Part shown: positions 56,832-64,000 of the stretch, piece by piece | Position numbering within the stretch: the stretch's first letter is position 1 | Layout: the number at the start of each line of letters is the position of its first letter | Assembly: GCA_026874595.1 (NCBI GenBank) | Contig: CM049322.1 | Location: 58,834,386 to 58,898,385, forward strand | Source of the DNA: Sipunculus nudus | Taxonomy: Eukaryota > Annelida > Sipuncula > Golfingiida > Sipunculidae | Direction: 5' to 3' | Length of the DNA stretch: 64,000 bases | Program-made: the position numbers and the translations under genes | The notes under the pieces: model-generated | The model's input: the letters and a program-made list of their open reading frames with translations, nothing else | The model's database searches: none | What the model was told of the DNA's origin: nothing

Positions 56832-58680
56832 AATGATTTGTCATTACCTGGCTTTCCACCTGTGGAAACATGCCCGTCTGTTCTCAGATTTCAGTACCTG
56901 TGTTTTAATGCTTAACCTCGGCTCATGGCGTTAGGTTTACCCCGGCTCACGGGGTTAAGTTAAGGGGAATGCACGGCTGATATGCCGGCCATGTGACGAC
57001 ATCCAGGGTCATAACCTAAAACTACAAAGGGAAACCTTCCTTTCAGGAAACAATGAAACTGACCATCCAACAATACCCGATTGTAAGAAAACAAAGGCCA
57101 TTATAAAGGTCACAAATATTCAACTCCCAGGGACATTTGCCGTTCTTTGAAAAAAAAAACGGGTATTGTTCTTCTTTGAATCTTCAAGCGTATAACGAGC
57201 GACCAATCAAATTAAAGCAGCAGGGCAGTTACAGGGATAATAATAGACAGTACGCACGATTTGGCCCCGACTTTATATTGTAGATTATTATATTCACAGG
57301 CGATAGTTACATATTTACAATGTTACAAATAATTTTAAACGATAACATTACAGTTTTTATTTAAAGATGATGTCCCGTGTCGTTTTCGATTACCTAGCAG
57401 TCATTTGCGCATGTGCAGGGTATTTGTATTACTAATTTAATATGTGTTGATGGCCAGGTGTTGTCAAAGTTTAGTTACAGGCATCTCATAATATATCGTC
57501 GCAGTATTCATTAAAATAAATGAAAAACTTGCTGAGAATTTGATATCCATCTTATATCAATATTATTAAATAATACACAAGCAATATCAAAGTATTATAA
57601 TACCTTGTAGTTGGTGAATATTCATGGTGGGAAATATACGAAAGTCTCTCTTTCTCTCCCTCTCTCTCTCTCAAAAATGAAAGATCTTTATTTTTATCAT
57701 AATTACTGTGGTTACTCGCTGTATCCGTCTGCGGGGAAACATATAAAAAGAAGAAGGATACAATTTCTACATGTTGCTGATTTGCGAATGAATCTATATC
57801 ATATTTAAAGGTGGTCTCAATGGGATAATTTTCATTTTTCCCAATAAATCCAAAGAAATCGAATTTTTTATCAAAGGGGTAATCGCAGCTCCATTTGTCG
57901 GCAACTATATTGTATACCAAAGCAGAAAACAGGTTGTCATGCTAGAAGGCTCCCTGGCACGAACACGTGAACGGGGATGAGAGCATTACCTCCTGGGGAG
58001 GCAATAAAGATATCAACAGAAAATAAAAATAATTTAAATCTAAATGTAGACATCCATTTATGTAACAATAACTCTGAGGCATTACTGCACGCAATGAACA
58101 AATATATGCATTTCCTAATCGTAAACGAAATATATGAATGAGGTGATGTACTTTTTACGTGTCCTTGACGTAAATACTTTATAATGTACAATGTGTTAGG
58201 GATAAAGAACCACCAAGACACGTGACAGCAGAACGAATCATTTAAACCATTATGGTGAGGTCTCTTTGCTATAAGATTTCAAAAATCACATGATTAAGTA
58301 ACAAGCATTTGGCGGTTTGACATCAATGGAAAAACTGTTTAACACACTGGAACACTTGTGATAATTTATTACGCAATTAAAGCGTAACATGCCAGCGCAT
58401 ATATCACCTTTTAGGTGAAATTAATTAATTAGCACTAATTATGTTTTCCAATGACAGCTGCTCTGCATGCAATTATTTGTATTGACATTCTTATTAAGAA
58501 ATAAACATGAATTAGTTCCTATCGAATATCAGAAAAAAAAAACACCGAATACGATTGAAATACTGGATTCAGCTAGATTACAGAATGACCTTTCTTTGCT
58601 ATAAATTCCCCCGAACTCCCAGCTTAGGTCACATGTGAAACAGGAACACAGAGCTCTGCGTGGAAAAATCTTATTTTTAA
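56832..58680. other. No gene recognised
   Basis: AT-rich intergenic sequence. A string at about 57969-58010 (GAACGGGGATGA followed by GCAT and a GAGGCAAT hairpin) resembles one at 47020-47055 and may be a small dispersed repeat. Confidence 0.5.
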
Positions 58681-58687
58681 AATAAGG

Positions 58688-58688
<1 letters not shown>

Positions 58689-58738
<50 letters not shown>
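58689..58738. repeat. (TA)n microsatellite, left of a pair
   Basis: About 24 TA units. A second array of similar length lies about 170 bp downstream. Confidence 0.95.
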
Positions 58739-58740
<2 letters not shown>

Positions 58741-58903
58741 ATGTTTACAGAAATATGATATTGTATGCTGACTATAGTGTACAGACTAGTATTATTGAGT
58801 ATTAGCGCTTTACGCTACCGAATCCGGGATACGCTCCGGCCTAATGAGCCACGAGGCTCGGGTGTAAAAGCCCAACAGACTTTACTTACATTTTACATCT
58901 ACA

Positions 58904-58907
<4 letters not shown>

Positions 58908-58955
<48 letters not shown>
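58908..58955. repeat. (TA)n microsatellite, right of a pair
   Basis: About 23 TA units. The segment between this and the left array is GC-richer (58790-58875) and on the - strand contains TGGCTCATTAGG, which resembles a tRNA A-box. Confidence 0.95.
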
Positions 58956-58956
<1 letters not shown>

Positions 58957-59801
58957 TTAATATACCATAAACAATCGTTATGAACTATAACCTGGTCATT
59001 AAAGACGTGCTAGATTCCATGTTACTCGTCCCAAAACACTGTGATGAGAATTGGACTTCTTTTCTTCTTCAAAAATCTCAACGAAACATCAAATCTTTTG
59101 CAAAAGAAGGGCCAAGGACGGACCAAACAGGTTTATTTTGTTGTTATAATATCATAGAATGTATATATAAGATTTATATGAATGTTTTCTTGGGAGAATG
59201 TAATCATGCTTTATATAGATTTTCTGTCAAATACTCCTTGTTGTCACTTTGCATATATTTGGATATTATTACTTGAATATGAACCATATGTGTATAGGCC
59301 TAAGACTAAGCATAAAATCCGTAATACATCTTGTATATGCAAATAGAAATTATAGGAAATACTAGTATCTGAATAATGTATGCTGTGCGCCGTCAAAAAA
59401 TTCGAATCTCATATGAATATCATAATAAAGGCCTAGTTTCTGTATCATACGAACCAGAAACTATTGTTAATATGTTGTCCAGACAGTGCACGCGTAAACC
59501 TCCATCTCTAGTACTAAACATTCCGTAACTTGCGTACCCTGCTGGAGTGGGCTACGCTGGCACTGAACATGCAGAACAATAATTTAATTATTTTTACATT
59601 AAGTAACAAATATATTTACACACACATACACGTTTAATTAAATTACGCAATTATATAAAACACTGTGTGGTTTAAATAAAAGCAAAACTGTGTACAAGAT
59701 TATTGATTTTTTTCGGGGGGGGGGGGGATATGAATTTACAAAATACAAGTTCACAGAGTGACTGCCAGGTGTCGTGGGTGTAGTTAATCAGACCTGATCA
59801 T

Positions 59802-60369
59802 ACTTGAGCCTAGACTGGTACCCTGCTCTATTGAGGCCCTCAAGCCAAGCATAGAGACAGGCGTACAACGCCATCTTCAGTACTCCCAGTTGCAACTCCT
59901 GACCAACCTGTAGACTGGTTCCAACTCCAGGCTGTACGCTCACACCGATTGTCATGGACGTTCTCGCGATCCTGGCTGGTTATCCGTGAAGATTACTTAT
60001 AAAATTACTGTCTTTTGTTATTTAAAGTTTCCAAATATTGAAAAATTAGTTTTTGCACAAAAATTGACTGATGGATGTATAGATGATACGAATCATACGA
60101 TATACTGAATACTTGATATTCCACTGTACGTGGCATTGGTTTATTATCAATATCTATTCATCTAATCATAAATGTCACACGAAATGTACAGCCGACTTTT
60201 AACAAATTCTCTGAGCAAACGAAATGCTTATTTTTATCATATATGATTCAGACTTGAGTTGGAACCAGTCTGCCGGGAGTCCTGAAGATGGCGTTGTACG
60301 CCCGTCTCTATGATTGGCCTAGAGCAGCGGTGCCATAATAGAGCGGGGTACCAGTCTAACTTGAGCCAG
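59802..60369. repeat. Imperfect inverted repeat, arms of about 120-130 bp
   Basis: The left arm (59802-59930) contains CAACGCCATCTTCAGTACTC and GGTTCCAACTC; the right arm (60251-60369) carries the reverse complement, including GAAGATGGCGTTGTACGCC. Small insertions separate the matching blocks. The spacer is about 320 bp of AT-rich sequence. It may be a fold-back element or two opposed copies of a dispersed repeat. Confidence 0.75.
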
Positions 60370-62749
60370 CCTTCCCAATAACTGGATTTACGGCACAAAG
60401 CCCGGGCCGCACGGGACTCAATTAAAGCATTATATTGCGCCCGTGTAAACCTGACGGCAAGGCCCGCGACCAAGGTCCAATAGAACCTTCATTCAACAAT
60501 GCTTGTGCCAATATATTATATTTCCCGTTAAATCTTCGAATCAGCAATTCGGAGCGTTTGTGAATGCCGTTACCTGTATTCACGGCAGTTGATATGAGTG
60601 GTGGGTTTGTTTACATTCTGCCCGCCTTGACGTGTGTTACGTTACAGACAGCGAAGACCTGGCATGTTTTTTCGTACCTAGCAGAATATACAGGTATGTT
60701 TTCAGTCGTAAAACATGTATGATTAAAGCAGATCTGTTTATAAATATGTATAGATATGAACACAAAAAGCATGTCTGTTCGGCAATGTCTGGTCTGTTGA
60801 TAACATAGGGATCTCAGGAGGGAGATTTATGAGGTCTATGACTGGTTCCAACAGCGGGAGTTATAGGAGGTTTACATAAATAACCCCATGTTTTATATCC
60901 CATCTTGTTTAAAACTCGGATACATTATGCAATATTATTATAACGGCTGTTAATATTTTTTTGTCGTTCATACAAACGCACGAAGCACAAACACGTTAAC
61001 AATAACAGTGGTTAAGTGGTTTTGACTACAGCAAGTCATACATATGCATACTTCGTAAATTATATCACATTTAAATTATTAACCTTATTCATTATTCAAG
61101 CTTTGCAAAGATACTTGGATGATGATGATGATGATCAGAGTTTCCATCGATATATTCAAAGAGTTTCACACATACATAACGATCCCACAATTACAGTGAC
61201 TAATAGTATTAGGAAAGTGTGCAAAAGAATAAATGGCACAGAGCTGGAATTGTCACCCCGCTCTTGCTGGTTGCGGCCGACAGTACTGTAACATTGTACA
61301 AAAGCAAAATATCCGTATTATTGCAATGTTCAGTATATATTTCATATATCTAAGCCTTTGTACAAAACCATCAAACCTTAATATTTAAGATGCCAAGGAG
61401 CCAATGAAAATTGCCGAATAGTATATTAAGTTAAAGCCAGCTATTCACAGCTTTCTTTTTTTTAGTTATTTTACCTGCCCCCATCATGTTATAAACAAAA
61501 CGTATAGCCTGTGTGATTTGAGATCAGCGTTGTTTTTGCCTATATATTTATATAAAAGGTCCCAAGGGATTATTTTAGTTAATAGAGGTCAGAGACCTGA
61601 GTAGGTCCATTTAAATCTTACATTGCATATATAAAAAGTTCATCTTGGTAAAGTCCAGTATAGCAAGTATTTAGTCCAGTATCGTCCATGGAGTGTAGGT
61701 ATGCACTCAGCTCAACAGAAAACCATCAGTAAACCACGTGACACAGATACGTCTCGTCAATACGATAATCATTGTTTTTTTATTATATATTATATAATTA
61801 TAGACTGGCCCAGTCAATGAAATGGCTCTGTGTCGCACTTAGTGTCGGTACTGCTACCACGCGGCAACTTACATAACTAATCACTACTCTCTGACCCTCT
61901 TATTTCATCGACTGGTAAACTTGGGCCGTTCCGGACAGTCAGCGCCACAATCACCGCCTCGCTGAACTAAGGTCATTTCCCAGTGACGTAAGGAGTAATT
62001 TTTGTGATCTTTCCCAGAATCTTTTTCAAAAACAACATGGATAATTCAGAAACCGCCTATTGTGAGCTTCCAGCTAGCTATACATATATATTCCCATTTA
62101 ACCAGATTTAAATTGTTTAGGTCGCCTCTCATTTGAAGCATTTTATCATTATCATCAATACACTAAAGCCCAAGCAGGGCTATATAATTACAGCGGCTTC
62201 CCATGCATTTAAGACGTTCCTGGACTAAATCATTTAGGCCCACATCTTGATATTTCTTCATTCTCGTATTTCTAAAAGTGATATGAATTCATGCATCGGT
62301 CTGTGACAGCATTATGTAATGTGCGGACGACAGAGTCATACCAAGGGGCTCCCAGGCCAATTTAAAACCAGCGCGTGTTGCCATGTGGATACGCTCCAGG
62401 GTCAGCGGTGAGACTTGGCATATTTAGCTCCTCCCCCACGCTGCCAGTTTTATTTGCTGTTAAGCAATTAATAAGAGTGTGGGGATTGCCCAATTCTTCT
62501 TGTGTCGCCCTCTCGTGGCCAAACCCAGAATTATTATGCAGTCTAAGCCACAACAAACAATGGTTTACAAACGTGGTATATATAGATACAGCTCTGTGTA
62601 AACCCGTAGTTCGTGGCCATTGATATATAGGCCTATCGTTGTGTATCGATAACATTAATTAACAGAATAAATTCCATGTCCGTGCTTCCTTAGAGGATTA
62701 TTAAGTGTGTTCTTTGATTGTTGATATTTTGGTTAATTTTGCTTTACAG
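60370..62749. other. Upstream region of the GT32 gene; no coding exon recognised
   Basis: No coding sequence was recognised. A (GAT)n run lies at about 61120-61136. The 5' non-coding exon of the downstream glycosyltransferase gene is presumably in or before this stretch, because the coding exon begins at a splice acceptor. Confidence 0.5.
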
Positions 62750-62761
62750 ACGTTCAGCAAG

Positions 62762-63748
62762 ATGTCTCAAGAACAAACCAACATGAGATTCCTGATTGGA
62801 CGACTCATCCAGAAACGATCATTCATCGCGGGAGCGGTCTTATTCACAATTTTGCTTCCAACTTTTATTTTGTACAGTAAGGGAGTGTCTAGTGCCATAA
62901 ACAGAGTAGACAACCCAAAAACAAGTGATGTCATCAAAATTGCACCAACAAAAAACCCGCGGCCGCCTACGTCATTGTTGAAACCGGAGACAGACTTTGT
63001 GGTTCCGAATGTTGTGCATTACGTGTGGATTGGGGACTACGAACCTATGAAGTTTCACCACATGTTAAGCGTTAAAAGTGTTTATTTACATATAAAACCA
63101 GACAGAATCATGTTTCATTGTACAATGGAACCGACAGGGAAGTGGTGGAAACATATCAAGCGCACCATCTCAACGCTCAGAGTCGTGAAATTCCGACCGC
63201 CTTCGGAGATCTTCGGAAATCAGATAATTTTGCCGGAACACCAATCTGACGTGGCGCGTATTGAAATTTTAATGCAGAAAGGTGGGATATATATAGACAC
63301 TGACGTCATAGCGTTAAAATCGTTCGATCCGCTCCGGAAGTACAACATGACGATGGGGTTAGAGTACCACGGAGAGCCCGGGCGTTTAAATAACGGAGTG
63401 ATCGTGGCGAGGAAAAACGCCACGTTCCTATCACTGTGGTATGGCACGTACAGAAACTTCACCAAACGTGAATGGGATTTCCATGATTCTATTGTACCTT
63501 ATTATCTCCAGTACAACCATCCTCATCTCATACACGTGGAGGAGGGGACCATCAACTCTCCCAGCGGAAAAGATCTGCATTTGATTTACGATGGTTTATA
63601 CGACTGGTCCAAGAACTACGCCATGCATCTGTGGCACCGTCTGCACACATTTGAACACACTCAGAACGACATTAAACGTATGAATACCACGTTTGGACAG
63701 ATAGCAAGGTTTATATATTACGGGTCACCAAAAATGATAAATACCTAA
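62762..63748 (+). CDS. GT32-type glycosyltransferase, type II membrane protein
   Basis: The 328-residue frame starts at the ATG at 62762 (A at -3) and ends TAA at 63746-63748. A splice acceptor, TTTTGCTTTACAG, ends at 62749, so a 5' exon exists; if coding, the protein could be longer. Residues 21-38 (FIAGAVLFTILLPTFILY) form a single membrane anchor after a short basic N-terminus, then a Pro-rich stem and a lumenal catalytic region. Residues 82-91 (PNVVHYVWIG) and the Mn-binding DXD motif DTD at 179-181 within GGIYIDTDV are typical of Gly_transf_sug/GT32 proteins. Four N-glycosylation sequons follow (NMT, NAT, NFT, NTT). It is expected in the Golgi. The sugar donor and acceptor cannot be told from sequence. 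Confidence 0.9.
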   Translation: MSQEQTNMRFLIGRLIQKRSFIAGAVLFTILLPTFILYSKGVSSAINRVDNPKTSDVIKIAPTKNPRPPTSLLKPETDFVVPNVVHYVWIGDYEPMKFHHMLSVKSVYLHIKPDRIMFHCTMEPTGKWWKHIKRTISTLRVVKFRPPSEIFGNQIILPEHQSDVARIEILMQKGGIYIDTDVIALKSFDPLRKYNMTMGLEYHGEPGRLNNGVIVARKNATFLSLWYGTYRNFTKREWDFHDSIVPYYLQYNHPHLIHVEEGTINSPSGKDLHLIYDGLYDWSKNYAMHLWHRLHTFEHTQNDIKRMNTTFGQIARFIYYGSPKMINT

Positions 63749-63819
63749 GTTTGGGTCAAAGCATAAGAGCAAATTGGAATTGGAACAAAGACATCCTAAA
63801 CAAAATAGGCCCATAGAGC

Positions 63820-63825
63820 AATAAA
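63820..63825 (+). terminator. Candidate polyadenylation signal of the GT32 gene
   Basis: AATAAA lies 72 nt after the stop codon. It is the first canonical signal downstream and would give a short 3' UTR. Confidence 0.55.
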
Positions 63826-64000
63826 CCTTATCCTGCGGATCTTATTCCGGATTTACGTGCAGATATCTTGGACTGGGTGGGTGGGGGTGTGTGTCAGATA
63901 AATCTCGAATTATACGTGCGATACATGGCCAAGTGGTATAATGACCTTGAACTTTGGAGTTGGTTGTTCCTATTTTGAATCGCCTTTGTCCAGGGTAAAT

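Noticed and set aside
60237-60473. 78-codon frame on the - strand within the inverted repeat arm
   Set aside because: The frame begins in the arm, has no known domain, and is not preserved in the opposite arm.

Overview
This is a window of an AT-rich, intron- and repeat-rich metazoan nuclear genome. GT-AG introns, a three-gene protein content typical of invertebrates, and abundant short mobile elements carrying internal tandem arrays all point to a lophotrochozoan, most likely a bivalve or other mollusc. The species cannot be fixed from the sequence alone. Nothing bacterial, viral or CRISPR-like is present.

About 37 kb (5885-43124, + strand) is one gene: an ABCG half-transporter of the ABCG1/ABCG4 group. 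Twelve constitutive coding exons join in perfect phase to give 611 residues, from just before Walker A to the stop. A thirteenth small exon with two in-frame donors (30092-30151) lengthens the linker between the ATPase and membrane domains. The extreme N-terminus was not found and probably lies upstream of the window. The introns are packed with repeats.

The repeats are the most striking part. Five families (E1 10231-17151, E2 12152-14800 and 38542-41684, E3 four copies, E4 34418-38015, E6 34645-36372) differ in sequence but share one blueprint. Each has a 5' terminal hairpin with arms of about 10-14 bp, one mismatch or bulge, and a three-base loop. An internal array of 180-680 bp repeats follows. 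Near the 3' end the 5' hairpin arm recurs in inverted orientation, usually followed by a second hairpin and ending in CTAGTT or CTTGTT. Three nested insertions (E2 in E1, E3 in E1, E6 in E4) show the ends clearly and place insertion in runs of T. This fits non-autonomous Helitron/Helentron-type elements (HINE-like), known in molluscs for carrying satellite arrays. Some families also share a 12-bp palindrome and nuclear-receptor-type direct repeats. Two elements end 47 and 10 nt before exons of the transporter. E5 (24357-25576) is a weaker sixth member.

Downstream, 43125-50721 holds the 3' flank of the transporter with no recognisable gene. E3c lies at 50722-51857. On the - strand, 53650-55377 is an intronless secreted protease gene (signal peptide, acidic segment, CUB domain, trypsin-fold domain, tail) with a TATA box and initiator at classical spacing. 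E3d (55613-56831) sits 5' of it. The stretch 56832-62749 is mostly non-coding, with TA arrays and an inverted repeat. The window ends with a type II membrane glycosyltransferase of the DXD-containing GT32 type (62762-63748, +). The three genes have no evident shared pathway.
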